Below are positions 1 to 7,938 of a stretch of DNA of 14,181 nt, one piece after another. Origin of the DNA: Thermoplasmatales archaeon (GTDB lineage: Archaea > Thermoplasmatota > Thermoplasmata > Thermoplasmatales > GCA-001856825); contig JACWAC010000015.1 in NCBI GenBank assembly GCA_014874235.1, positions 1 to 14,181 of the forward strand. Direction: 5' to 3'. Each line of letters starts with the position of its first letter. Position 1 is the stretch's first letter. The notes beneath the pieces were generated by a model that saw only the letters and a list, made by a program, of their open reading frames with translations, searched no databases and was not told the origin of the DNA. The position numbers and the translations under genes were made by a program.

Positions 1-1944
1 AAACAGAACAGATTTATTAGAAAGGTGGTTTCCCTATCCGCCGCGGGAGTCTTTCTGGACGGTTACGACCTGTTCATCATTTCTGTCGTCTTGATTTACG
101 TAAAATCTCAAAGTTGGATTGCAAAGGGAACGTTAGGTGCCACTCAGCAGGGCCTCCTGGCCTCATCTGCGCTAATGGGAATGTTCTTCGGTGCCCTGTT
201 CCTAGGTCGCTTTGCAGACATGGTTGGACGAAGGACACTTTACGTAATAGACCTTATTTTCTTCGTATTTTTTGGATTTCTAACCGCGCTTGCGACCAAC
301 ATCAATGAACTCATAATCTTCAGATTTTTGTTGGGGATTGGAATAGGAGCGGATTATCCAATTTCTTCTACATACGTCGCGGAATTCTCTCCTAAGAACA
401 AGAGGGGCAAGCTGATAACCACCACTTTCACTTTCTGGGGAATCGGTTCTTTGATTGCAGCGGTGGTGGGCTTCACTTTTGGAAGATTTGAGACTGTTAA
501 TCTGTTTGGTACCCAGGTCGATACCTGGAGAATAATGCTCGCATCAGGAGTGATACCTGCAGTTGCAGTTCTCCTGCTGAGACATACCATGCCGGAGTCA
601 CCCAGGTGGCTCTTGGCCAACAACCAAGTTGAAAAAGCCAAGATAGTGATAGAGAAGATCAAGACCAAATATTTTCTCGATTACAGCAAGGACCTCTCAG
701 CTATAGAGCCAGAGAGGAAGGGCGAGATAAAGGAGCTATTCGGCAAGGCGTACAGAAAGCGTACACTCTTCTCTTGGGTACCCTGGTTCTTCATGGATTT
801 TGGGGTCTACGGAGTAGGGATCTCCATACCTTCGATCTTGATATTCAAGGGGACAACACTCTTGGATAAGGTCAATGCTATCAAGGGAACCATATTCATC
901 GACATCTTCATTCTGATTGGATTTATTGTTGCTATCTTCATAATAGAGAGAATGGGAAGGTTGCGACTGCAGACGATCGGCTTTCTCGGGATGGCCATTA
1001 CCTCCTTGCTGATGGCATTAACGTTTGGAATCAGCATCTATATAGTGATAATCGTGCTCGCCGCCTACGAATTCTTTGAGAACGTAGGCCCAAATGTTAC
1101 GACTTGGATTGTTCCCACCGAGATATTCCCGACCAGACTTAGGGCAACTGCTCAAGGTACTTCGTCCGCGTTCAGTCGTTTAGGCGCAGTATTGGGCACC
1201 GCTTCCTTCCCGATTTTCGCACTGCTCTACGGATACAAACTCACCTTTGTGGTCGTTGCCACATTCATGTTCTTGGGAGCCCTAACCACCTGGCTTCTCG
1301 GTAACGAACCGAAGGGTCTGTCTCTTGAGGAATCCTCGATCGTGTTCCTGGAATTTTCGAAGTATCTGGAGCGACTCGGGGAGAAGGTAAAGGAAGCGTC
1401 GGTACAGCTGTTTGATATGATCTCCAAATACGATAACCTAGCCGAGAGGGCCGAATCTATCAAGAACCTGGAGCATGATGCGGATGCAATCGTTCACGAG
1501 ATTTACAACAGGGTGAATCACATGCAAAAACCTCTCGAGTCCGTGGACGTTGGGAACCTTGCAACAAAGTACGACGACATCCTCGATTTCATGGATGGCG
1601 TGGCAAAGAGACTTGCGCTATTCGACGTTGAAAAGACATCTGTGATGGAATATTTTGGCAAGGTGATTCTAGATTCGGTCGACGAAGTTACAAAAGCATT
1701 CAATCTGTTTGGAAACTTCACAGAAGAAGATTCTTCAGAGATAAGGGCAGAGATCATTAAAATAAACGAACTCGAAAATTTGGCAGATGAAATACTAGAG
1801 AACTCTTACGCCTCCCTCTTTTCAAGCAAAGACCCCATCATGGTAATAAAGCTCAAGGAAATCTATGAACACATGGAAACGGTCACCGACAAGTGTGAAG
1901 ATGTTTCGGATATATTCAACGACCTGGTCATAAAATATTCCTGA
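1..1944 (+). CDS. MFS phosphate-type transporter fused to a C-terminal PhoU-like (DUF47) domain; 5' end outside window
   Basis: Predicted H+-coupled membrane transporter, probably for inorganic phosphate, with a cytoplasmic PhoU-like domain. The frame is open to the window edge; a GTG at 25 would start inside the first membrane helix, so the true start is probably upstream. Numbering from that GTG, residues 1-425 are a 12-helix MFS domain: motif A GRFADMVGRR (61-70), PESPRWLL (190-197), PTEIFPTRLRATAQG (364-378) and a sugar-porter-like end EPKGLSLEE. GADYPIS (108-114), W254-x3-D258-x3-Y262 and GPN (355-357) match the phosphate and proton site of fungal PHS-family transporters such as PiPT. 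Residues ~437-639 are soluble and helical with DUF47-like motifs: LEHDADAIVHE (482-492), KYDDILDFMDGVAKRL (515-530) and an acidic helix near 613-630. DUF47 proteins are usually separate and encoded next to Pit phosphate carriers, so the fusion is unusual. Phosphate as substrate is inferred. Confidence 0.9.
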   Translation, partial: KQNRFIRKVVSLSAAGVFLDGYDLFIISVVLIYVKSQSWIAKGTLGATQQGLLASSALMGMFFGALFLGRFADMVGRRTLYVIDLIFFVFFGFLTALATNINELIIFRFLLGIGIGADYPISSTYVAEFSPKNKRGKLITTTFTFWGIGSLIAAVVGFTFGRFETVNLFGTQVDTWRIMLASGVIPAVAVLLLRHTMPESPRWLLANNQVEKAKIVIEKIKTKYFLDYSKDLSAIEPERKGEIKELFGKAYRKRTLFSWVPWFFMDFGVYGVGISIPSILIFKGTTLLDKVNAIKGTIFIDIFILIGFIVAIFIIERMGRLRLQTIGFLGMAITSLLMALTFGISIYIVIIVLAAYEFFENVGPNVTTWIVPTEIFPTRLRATAQGTSSAFSRLGAVLGTASFPIFALLYGYKLTFVVVATFMFLGALTTWLLGNEPKGLSLEESSIVFLEFSKYLERLGEKVKEASVQLFDMISKYDNLAERAESIKNLEHDADAIVHEIYNRVNHMQKPLESVDVGNLATKYDDILDFMDGVAKRLALFDVEKTSVMEYFGKVILDSVDEVTKAFNLFGNFTEEDSSEIRAEIIKINELENLADEILENSYASLFSSKDPIMVIKLKEIYEHMETVTDKCEDVSDIFNDLVIKYS

Positions 1945-1952
1945 TTGGCAAG

Positions 1953-1960
1953 TTTATCTA
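1953..1960 (+). promoter_or_regulatory. Candidate TATA box for purSLQ
   Basis: TTTATCTA is centred about 25 nt upstream of the purS ATG at 1981, the spacing expected for a leaderless archaeal transcript. No Shine-Dalgarno sequence precedes that ATG. The site lies just after the transporter stop codon, so the purine genes may have their own start. Inferred from spacing and AT content only. Confidence 0.4.
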
Positions 1961-1980
1961 TCAAGATTATATCAGCAGAC

Positions 1981-2208
1981 ATGGTGGACCTGAGGATCAC
2001 GGTTACGCTGAAGAAGACAGTGGAAGATTCCGAGGGCGGTTCCGTTCTAAAAACGCTCAAATTGCTTGGGTATGACGGTGTCAAGGATGTGAGAACAGGT
2101 AAAGTCTACTTTATAACTCTAACAAAGGGGACCAAGAAAACTGGAAGAGAGTTTTGTGAAAAGTTACTAGCAAATCCAGTAATCAATGAGTGTGCGGTTG
2201 ATGATTGA
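1981..2208 (+). CDS. purS: Phosphoribosylformylglycinamidine synthase subunit PurS
   Basis: Small subunit of the three-part FGAM synthase (with PurL and PurQ), which converts FGAR to FGAM in de novo purine synthesis. The 75-residue protein has the PurS pattern: a first strand VDLRITVTLKKTVED, then a helix with GGSVLKTLKLLGYDGVKDVR, then a strand and a second helix with the conserved CEKLLANPVI end. It bridges the glutaminase and synthetase and helps ammonia pass between them. I chose ATG 1981 because the family starts right before the first strand. A TTG at 1945 would add 12 unsupported residues directly after the previous stop. The end overlaps the purL start by 23 nt, which suggests translational coupling. 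Confidence 0.93.
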   Translation: MVDLRITVTLKKTVEDSEGGSVLKTLKLLGYDGVKDVRTGKVYFITLTKGTKKTGREFCEKLLANPVINECAVDD

Positions 2209-4465
2209 AAAGGGAGCTTTGAATGAAGTCCCAATGTTTGGGAAGAGGTCCGAAGAGCTCTCTCACATCTCAGAGCGAATGCATCTTGGACTGTCTGTGG
2301 AGGAGATGTCGAGGATGCAGGTGTACTTTGAAAATGAGGGGAGGAACCCGAGCGATGTTGAGGTGCAGGCGATCGCTCAGGCCTGGAGCGAGCACTGCAG
2401 TTACAAGAGCTCAAAGATACATCTCAAGAAATATATATTCGGAATAGGAAAGGAGAAAGTGGTGGCAGAGGGAGACGCGGGTCTGGTGTCCCTTGATGAT
2501 GAGACCGCTATTGCCTTCAAGATGGAAAGTCACAACCATCCGTCTGCAATTGAGCCGTACGGTGGAGCAGCGACCGGAGTGGGAGGGATACTGAGGGATA
2601 TCGTGAGCATGGGCGCACAGCCCATAGCTGTAACTGACGTCTTGTACTTCGGTACGAAAAAGATAAAAGGGTTTCCCTCGCCCAAATTCATAGAGGGAGG
2701 GGTGATCGCAGGGATCAGAGACTATGGGAATAGAGTAGGCATCCCAACGGTCTCTGGAGGAATTGTTTACTCAGAATTCTTTTCACCTAACGTGCTCGTC
2801 AATGTTGGATGCGTGGGAGTAGTAGAAAAAAAGAGAATCAGATCTTCCGCAATTTCAAAACCCGGAATCAAACTGATCATCGCAGGAGGGAAAACGGGGA
2901 GGGATGGAATTCACGGAGTTAACATGGCTTCTGCCGTCATGGAGAGCGGAGAAGAAGACATTTCGACGGTCCAACTGGGTAGTCCAATCACCAAGGAGCC
3001 TCTCATTCATGCAGTTCTTGAGGCTAACGAACGAGGTCTCGTTTATGCACTCAAGGATCTTGGTGGAGGCGGACTGAGCAGTGTGGTTGGAGAGATGCTG
3101 CAGTCTGGCGGTATGGGAGGAAGAGTGCTTCTCGACAGGGTTCCACTGAAAGAATCGAACATGAAACCCTGGGAGATCTGGATTTCCGAGAGTCAGGAGA
3201 GAATGCTGCTCGCAGTCGAGGAAGAAAAAGTTGGAGAGGTACTTGAGATAATGGAAGACTGGGATATAACCGCAGAAGTCATCGGAGAGAGTGAGGAGGG
3301 AAAAAGACTGAGAATCTTTTTCGCAGGAGAAAGAGTGCTGGATCTGGATACGGATTTCATGACCTCGCCTGTGCTCTATGAACGACCATCGTCCATCAAA
3401 GAAAGAAGAATCGTTCAGGTCCTTCCCAAAAACCCAACCGATTTCGGGAAGATATTGATGGGCATGATTTCGGACAAGAACGTGAGGACAAGGGAATATG
3501 TAGTGAGGCAGTACGACCACACTGTCCGAGGAAGCACCGTTATCGGACCATTCACTGGCATCGTAGGAAGAGAAGGACCATCAGACGCCTCCGTGATTAG
3601 ACCCGACTGGAATAAGGAAAGTGGAGTTGCGATAACCCACGGATCCAATCCGTTTTATTCTCAGATAGACCCCTATATGGGTGGAAAAGCAGCGGTGGAT
3701 GAAACGGTAAGAAATCTGATATCGGTTGGGGCCGAACCACTCGGTTTTTCGGACTGTCTGAACTCCGGCAATCCGGAGAAACCAGAAATCATGGGAGAGT
3801 TCATTGAGATGCTAAAAGGGCTGCACGAATCCGCGTACGACCTGAATCTGCCTTTCGTTTCTGGCAACGTGTCATTTTACAATGAGGCAGGAAAGAGAAG
3901 AATTCCCACATTCCCAACGATACTTGGTGTGGGCAAAGTAGATACAATATCGAACGCGATATCTCCGGACTTCAAAGGGACCGACAGAAGCATTTATCTC
4001 GTTGGAATTCCAACCACTGACATGGGAGGTTCACTCTATTACAGGCGGCTCAAGATAGACGGCGGCCGTGTTCCTTACTCCGACCCCAAGACTCTCAAGA
4101 GAAGGGGATGGAACCTCCTCAGGGCAATAAGATCTGGGAAAGTGAGTTCAGTTCATGACATATCAGAGGGCGGCATTGCGACTGCAATTTCGGAAATGAC
4201 AATTGGTTCTGGAATAGGGGCTTTACTGGACCTGTCTCCTCTTGGGCTAAGGGCCGATTTTGCAATGTTTTCCGAGCCTCAGTCTGGTTGGATTGTCGAA
4301 GTCAAGAAGGATCGAGAAAGAGAATTTGAGGAGATTCTTGGCGAAGATTCAATGTATCTTGGACAGACACAGGAGGGCAGTTTCGAGGTTGTAAGAGGGG
4401 AAGAGAAGTTAGTGAGCGTGGGACTTGACCTGATTCTTAGGAACTGGAAGAGGGGTTATCTATGA
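2186..4465 (+). CDS. purL: Phosphoribosylformylglycinamidine synthase subunit PurL
   Basis: ATP-dependent synthetase subunit of FGAM synthase; it activates the FGAR amide and uses ammonia delivered from PurQ. It is 759 aa, the usual size of the small archaeal/Gram-positive PurL (about 720-770 aa). Visible motifs are AWSEHCSYKSSK with the conserved His70, the nucleotide and Mg site ESHNHPSAIEPYGGAATG (114-131), DLGGGGLSS (291-299), and the second half-domain with HGSNPFYSQIDPYMGGKAAV and the SGNVSFYNE segment. The two halves reflect the internal duplication of the AIR-synthase-like fold. The start is uncertain: ATG 2186 or the in-frame ATG 2201. Neither has a clear Shine-Dalgarno sequence and both overlap purS. 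The end overlaps purQ by 4 nt (ATGA). Confidence 0.96.
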   Translation: MSVRLMIEKGALNEVPMFGKRSEELSHISERMHLGLSVEEMSRMQVYFENEGRNPSDVEVQAIAQAWSEHCSYKSSKIHLKKYIFGIGKEKVVAEGDAGLVSLDDETAIAFKMESHNHPSAIEPYGGAATGVGGILRDIVSMGAQPIAVTDVLYFGTKKIKGFPSPKFIEGGVIAGIRDYGNRVGIPTVSGGIVYSEFFSPNVLVNVGCVGVVEKKRIRSSAISKPGIKLIIAGGKTGRDGIHGVNMASAVMESGEEDISTVQLGSPITKEPLIHAVLEANERGLVYALKDLGGGGLSSVVGEMLQSGGMGGRVLLDRVPLKESNMKPWEIWISESQERMLLAVEEEKVGEVLEIMEDWDITAEVIGESEEGKRLRIFFAGERVLDLDTDFMTSPVLYERPSSIKERRIVQVLPKNPTDFGKILMGMISDKNVRTREYVVRQYDHTVRGSTVIGPFTGIVGREGPSDASVIRPDWNKESGVAITHGSNPFYSQIDPYMGGKAAVDETVRNLISVGAEPLGFSDCLNSGNPEKPEIMGEFIEMLKGLHESAYDLNLPFVSGNVSFYNEAGKRRIPTFPTILGVGKVDTISNAISPDFKGTDRSIYLVGIPTTDMGGSLYYRRLKIDGGRVPYSDPKTLKRRGWNLLRAIRSGKVSSVHDISEGGIATAISEMTIGSGIGALLDLSPLGLRADFAMFSEPQSGWIVEVKKDREREFEEILGEDSMYLGQTQEGSFEVVRGEEKLVSVGLDLILRNWKRGYL

Positions 4466-5253
4466 AGAAGGACGTTGAGGTTGCAATACTGACAATGGAG
4501 GGCACCAATAACGAAGAAGAGGCGTATCAGTCTTTCAAGCACTCTGGCGCTTCTCCTGAAATGATCCACCTCAAGAAACTTGAGAACGGAACCAAGAAGC
4601 TCAGTAGCTATGACATCCTCTTTTTCCCTGGCGGATTCTCCGCCGGTGACTACGTTCGTGCAGGAGCGGTGATGGCAGCAAGAATGAGATCCAGACTGAT
4701 GAAGGACCTGGAAGAATTCGTCGAAAGCGGAAAACCTGTGATGGGGTCCTGCAACGGATTCCAGACCTTGGTGGAGCTGGGTTTGATTCCTAACGTTGAA
4801 GAGAAGTACGGTCTGGAGGCGGCGCTCGCACCGAACATTTCGAACAGGTTTGAGGCGAGAACTGTTTACCTAAAGATCAGCAAAGGGCATTGTCTTTTCC
4901 TGAGCGAGTTCGAAGATGGGGAGATAATCAAGTTGCCAATAGCTCACTCAGAAGGACGTTTCGTACCTAAGGACAAGAAAGTGCTTGAGAAGATAGTGAA
5001 AAACGGAATGAACGTTGTCAGTTATGTTAACCAGCTAGGAAATCCAGCCGGCTATCCCTGGAATCCGAATGGGTCTGAAAGCAACATAGCTGGGGTATGT
5101 AACAGAGAAGGGAACGTTCTTGGGATAATGCCTCACCCGGAAAGAGTTTTTTACAAGTACACAGAATCCGACTGGACACGGGGGGGCGGAAAGGGTGGTA
5201 TGGGCAATCCATTCTTCCGAGGTGCTTTAAAATACTCAATAGAAAAATATTAA
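4462..5253 (+). CDS. purQ: Phosphoribosylformylglycinamidine synthase glutaminase subunit PurQ
   Basis: Class I glutamine amidotransferase that releases ammonia from glutamine for PurL. In its 263 residues the oxyanion region is FFPGGFSAGDYVRAGA (54-69), the nucleophile is Cys97 in GSCNGFQ, and the catalytic pair His225/Glu227 lies in GIMPHPERVF, so the triad is complete. A substrate segment AHSEGRF (161-167) is also typical. It is slightly longer than bacterial PurQ (about 225-230 aa), as in the longer PurQ forms. The start ATG 4462 overlaps the purL stop as ATGA and has an AGGGG Shine-Dalgarno at 4451-4455, six bases upstream. It closes the purSLQ operon. Confidence 0.96.
   Translation: MKKDVEVAILTMEGTNNEEEAYQSFKHSGASPEMIHLKKLENGTKKLSSYDILFFPGGFSAGDYVRAGAVMAARMRSRLMKDLEEFVESGKPVMGSCNGFQTLVELGLIPNVEEKYGLEAALAPNISNRFEARTVYLKISKGHCLFLSEFEDGEIIKLPIAHSEGRFVPKDKKVLEKIVKNGMNVVSYVNQLGNPAGYPWNPNGSESNIAGVCNREGNVLGIMPHPERVFYKYTESDWTRGGGKGGMGNPFFRGALKYSIEKY
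5244..5253 (+). promoter_or_regulatory. Candidate TATA box for the surface protein-priS unit
   Basis: AAAATATTAA overlaps the purQ stop codon and is centred about 28 nt upstream of the GTG at 5277. No Shine-Dalgarno precedes that GTG, so a leaderless start is plausible. The surroundings are AT-rich, which lowers the weight of the match. Confidence 0.35.
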
Positions 5254-5276
5254 TCAATTTAATCATAACCTTTCCA

Positions 5277-5828
5277 GTGAACCGACGGTTCTTAGTTGCC
5301 CTAATCATCGTTCTCCTTGCCTGCGTTGTAGTAGTTAACAGCCAGTCTTATGCCAAATCCAGCGCAAACTTTCCAACTATCAGCTACCACACTTACCAGG
5401 GCTACAACATCACCATCACGACCAGCGAATGGAATACCACGGTATATCCGGTTATATACAGCAGCAACTTTTCACACTACAATTGGAAGGATAGCCCCCT
5501 GAAGAATTACATACTGTTCGATTACGGACTGACTGGACTCAATCCTTACGGAGCCGAGTTCCTAATGGCGATGGAATCGACGGGCAATCTGACGGAACAG
5601 AACGTGACCATTGCGTTTGAAAAAATCGCACCGCTAGATGCGACGAGTACCGGTTACACCAATCAGCAGAAGCTGGACTCTGGTGCTCTGCCGGGATTTT
5701 CCAATTCAACGCCCACTAGTTTCAGCAACCCTGGGGTAAGATCTCTCTACGGATGGATCTTTGCTGGAGCCGTAATCGTTTCCATAGTAGCCCTTTACTT
5801 CTTATTCAACAGGAAGAAAAATGAATGA
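5277..5828 (+). CDS. Hypothetical secreted or surface protein with N- and C-terminal membrane segments
   Basis: I do not recognise the family. The 183-residue protein starts with a signal-like stretch (positive NRR, then a hydrophobic core of about 15 residues ending in VNSQSYA). An extracellular-type domain of about 130 residues rich in Asn, Ser, Thr and Tyr follows. A C-terminal hydrophobic helix (about 158-176) and the charged end NRKKNE look like a membrane anchor with a stop-transfer signal. The ectodomain has at least six N-x-S/T sequons (NIT, NTT, NFS, NLT, NVT, NST), as expected for an N-glycosylated archaeal surface protein. There are no recognisable catalytic motifs and only one Cys, in the signal region. 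The start is GTG 5277; the next Met is far inside. The stop overlaps the priS start by 8 nt, so the two genes are probably co-transcribed. Confidence 0.75.
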   Translation: MNRRFLVALIIVLLACVVVVNSQSYAKSSANFPTISYHTYQGYNITITTSEWNTTVYPVIYSSNFSHYNWKDSPLKNYILFDYGLTGLNPYGAEFLMAMESTGNLTEQNVTIAFEKIAPLDATSTGYTNQQKLDSGALPGFSNSTPTSFSNPGVRSLYGWIFAGAVIVSIVALYFLFNRKKNE

Positions 5829-6873
5829 AGTCTCGAGCAAGGTCGTCCAGGATCTGTTCAAGAGATATTATGGGGAGGTAGATTCTTACGGCATTAAGAA
5901 GGTTGAAAGGAGGGAGTTAGCCTTTTCGGCATTTGGAAAACAGGGGATGGTCCGACATACATCGTTTCCAAATATGAGCAATCTTGTCGAGTACGTCAGG
6001 AGCAACACCCCTGTCCACTTTTACTATTCAAGTGCATACTACGACAACCCAGAAGCCTCCATGGACAGTAAGAAGTGGAGAGGTGCGGATCTCGTTTTTG
6101 ACATTGACGGTGACCATATCGAGGGAGCAGAAAAGATGGGTTATGCCGATATGTTGGCAGTAGTTAAGGAAGAACTCAAGAAACTCCTAAATCTGCTCAC
6201 GGACGATCTGAGTGTGGGAAAGGAACACTTGGAGGTGGTGTTCTCTGGAAGCAGGGGATATCACGTTCACGTCTACTCAGTCTTTGAGGGCCTTGAATCT
6301 CAGGAGAGGAGGGAGATAGTGGACTACATTTCTGGTAGATGTGTCACACCAGATTACAGGCCCAATGCAAGAACAAGGTGGGGTGACAAGATCAATGCGA
6401 TCAAGACCTCCCTTATTCAAACTCTCGATTCCAGAGATAAGAAATGGAGACAGAAAATTGAGACAGAAACTGGAGAAACAACAGGAGAACTGACAAAGAA
6501 AGAGGTCAGGAGCAGTGGTTATATTGACAGAAATGCAAGAATTATTGCAACTAAAAGATTCTCCTCAAGAATCGATGAACCTGTGAGCATAGATGTGCAC
6601 AGATTGATAAGGACACCTGGAAGTCTGCACGGAAAATCCGGTTTGATGGTCAAGATTCTCACATACGATAGGGTCGATGAATTCGATCCGCTAACCGAGG
6701 CAATTCCCAAGGCCTTCCAAGATACTTCCCAGGTGAACGTCTTAAAGAACATCGTTCTTGAGTTTGAAGGCAACAGGAATGAGATAGGCGAGGGTAGCCA
6801 TACCCTTCCGACTTATGCAGCTCTTTTCTCGGTTCTGAAGGGTTCTGCTGAATTTGTACCACGGAACCAATGA
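5821..6873 (+). CDS. priS: DNA primase catalytic small subunit PriS
   Basis: Archaeo-eukaryotic primase catalytic subunit, which makes RNA/DNA primers with PriL at replication forks. In its 350 residues the catalytic acidic pair is D94/D96 in LVFDIDGDH, the SGSRGYHVHV motif is at 142-151, and the third acid is D258 before HRLIRTPGSLHGKSG (260-274). This set is diagnostic of the AEP fold, and the length is normal for archaeal PriS. In Pyrococcus-type PriS a Cys/His zinc knuckle follows the DxD motif. Here that region reads EGAEKMGYAD, and the only Cys in the protein is C174, so the knuckle is missing. ATG 5821 has a weak AGGA six bases upstream and overlaps the preceding stop by 8 nt. Confidence 0.95.
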   Translation: MNEVSSKVVQDLFKRYYGEVDSYGIKKVERRELAFSAFGKQGMVRHTSFPNMSNLVEYVRSNTPVHFYYSSAYYDNPEASMDSKKWRGADLVFDIDGDHIEGAEKMGYADMLAVVKEELKKLLNLLTDDLSVGKEHLEVVFSGSRGYHVHVYSVFEGLESQERREIVDYISGRCVTPDYRPNARTRWGDKINAIKTSLIQTLDSRDKKWRQKIETETGETTGELTKKEVRSSGYIDRNARIIATKRFSSRIDEPVSIDVHRLIRTPGSLHGKSGLMVKILTYDRVDEFDPLTEAIPKAFQDTSQVNVLKNIVLEFEGNRNEIGEGSHTLPTYAALFSVLKGSAEFVPRNQ

Positions 6874-6882
6874 AATATTTAA
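6873..6882 (+). promoter_or_regulatory. Candidate TATA box for the eS17 gene
   Basis: AAATATTTAA overlaps the end of priS and is centred about 30 nt upstream of the ATG at 6908, predicting a leader of only a few bases. No Shine-Dalgarno sequence is present between the two. Confidence 0.45.
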
Positions 6883-6907
6883 TTAGTTTGGGAATATATC
6901 GTGAGCA

Positions 6908-7141
6908 ATGGGTGCCATTCGGCCAACGCTAGTTAAGACGGTCGCAAGACAGATTTACGAGGAATACGAGAAGTATCTTGGCAAGGACTTTGAACACAAC
7001 AAAGAGATAGTAGAAAAAGTCATACCAGATGCATCGAAGAAGTTGAGAAACCTGGTCGCCGGTTATGTCACCACTTACTGGAAAACAAAGAAGATTCCGA
7101 GAAAGAGAAAGGAAACGGAAGTTGAAGATTTTTCAATATGA
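6908..7141 (+). CDS. rps17e: Small ribosomal subunit protein eS17
   Basis: Protein of the archaeal/eukaryotic 30S/40S subunit, absent from bacteria. The 77-residue product begins MGAIRPTLVKTVARQIYEEY and has the family hallmark DFEHNKEIVEKV followed by KLRNLVAGYVTTYWK, so identification is by direct motif match. Archaeal eS17 is usually about 60-70 aa; the extra residues form a charged tail after KKIPRKRK. The gene follows priS by 34 nt and probably has its own promoter. It converges with the GNAT gene, leaving only 2 nt between stop codons, so any terminator must lie inside the opposing gene (a T6 run on the plus strand at 7159-7164 could serve). Confidence 0.93.
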   Translation: MGAIRPTLVKTVARQIYEEYEKYLGKDFEHNKEIVEKVIPDASKKLRNLVAGYVTTYWKTKKIPRKRKETEVEDFSI

Positions 7142-7143
7142 TT

Positions 7144-7908
7144 TCAATCAATTCCTAGTTTTTTCCTGGAAGTAAATATCATATAAACCGAATTTTCATT
7201 CTTGATCACATCGTTCATTATGTAATTCATCGCTTCCAGTGATGTGATAGCTTTTCTTAACGTCAATCTCCACTTTCTGGCGAGTTCCAGATCGTTGTTA
7301 CCCAGTTCAAACGGAACCTCTATTGCCAGCGACTCCCCCTTTATATCAAAAGCATTCCACGGCGTTGGGTAGTTTGATATTTTGGCAGCAACATCGAATC
7401 GATCGCTCAAAATCTTATCTCTGTCCAAAAATTTGTGAGCTTCTATTCTGTCCGACTCCACTCCTTCGTTCTCTTTGGAACCCATTACGCCATAGTAGTT
7501 TATCTTGTAATCAAATGCATAGGCACCCAACTTATGAACGTTGAAGAAAGCGTTTCTGGTTTTCATTGGGTCGAACGTCCACCTGACCTCCGAATATCCC
7601 ATGGTACGTGCCTCCTCAAACTGATGCATTTTGATGTCAAATCCGATGCTCTTGTTCCTGTACTCCTGAAGGACGCCCGCCATGTGTGAGTATAGGTATC
7701 TGTGGCCTTCACTCACTCCCGGAAAGGCAAGACTAAAACCAATTATCTTTTCATCTTCCTTGGCTATTTCTATCAGACCACCGTTGGAATTCATCGCGAC
7801 AAGAATAGGCAGCGGCGTAGGTGGTTCTTCCATCATGCCCCAGATCACCCGTTGAATGCTTTCAACTGCCTTGTATTCCTCTATCGTCTTTGCCTTCCTT
7901 ATCTCCAC
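7144..7908 (-). CDS. GNAT-superfamily acetyltransferase-like protein (COG3375 type)
   Basis: Predicted acyl-CoA-dependent N-acyltransferase of unknown substrate. The N-terminal ~140 residues of 254 match the COG3375 pattern as I remember it: an IQRVIWG segment (18-24), a strand with EKIIGFSLAFPG (53-64), HRYLYSHMAGVLQEYRNKSIG (69-89) and the hallmark WTFDPMKTRNAFFNVHKLGA (110-129), then an NYYG turn. The acetyl-CoA loop reads QEYRNKSIG, where the usual R/Q-x-x-G-x-G/A has Ser in place of the first Gly, so the pyrophosphate loop is atypical. The C-terminal ~110 residues belong to the same family but I cannot assign them a role. The start is GTG at 7906-7908 and appears leaderless, with an AT box 26 nt upstream in the 30-nt gap after tgtA. 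Confidence 0.8.
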   Translation of the reverse strand: MEIRKAKTIEEYKAVESIQRVIWGMMEEPPTPLPILVAMNSNGGLIEIAKEDEKIIGFSLAFPGVSEGHRYLYSHMAGVLQEYRNKSIGFDIKMHQFEEARTMGYSEVRWTFDPMKTRNAFFNVHKLGAYAFDYKINYYGVMGSKENEGVESDRIEAHKFLDRDKILSDRFDVAAKISNYPTPWNAFDIKGESLAIEVPFELGNNDLELARKWRLTLRKAITSLEAMNYIMNDVIKNENSVYMIFTSRKKLGID

Positions 7909-7930
7909 TTTCTGGGGAGTGCAAGGTTGC

Positions 7931-7937
7931 TTAAATT
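7931..7937 (-). promoter_or_regulatory. Candidate TATA box for the GNAT gene
   Basis: On the minus strand AATTTAA is centred about 26 nt upstream of the GTG start at 7908, within the short gap after tgtA. The spacing fits a leaderless transcript. It suggests the GNAT gene can be transcribed separately from tgtA although both lie on the minus strand. Confidence 0.5.
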
Positions 7938-7938
7938 C

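Noticed and set aside
1945..1980. TTG at 1945 as the purS start
   Set aside because: It would add 12 residues right after the upstream stop that do not fit PurS, while ATG 1981 fits the family N-terminus and the promoter spacing.
2855..3520. 221-codon open frame on the minus strand inside purL
   Set aside because: It lies wholly antisense to a gene with clear PurL motifs, and its translation is rich in His, Ser, Phe and Cys with no recognisable domain, as expected of a shadow frame.
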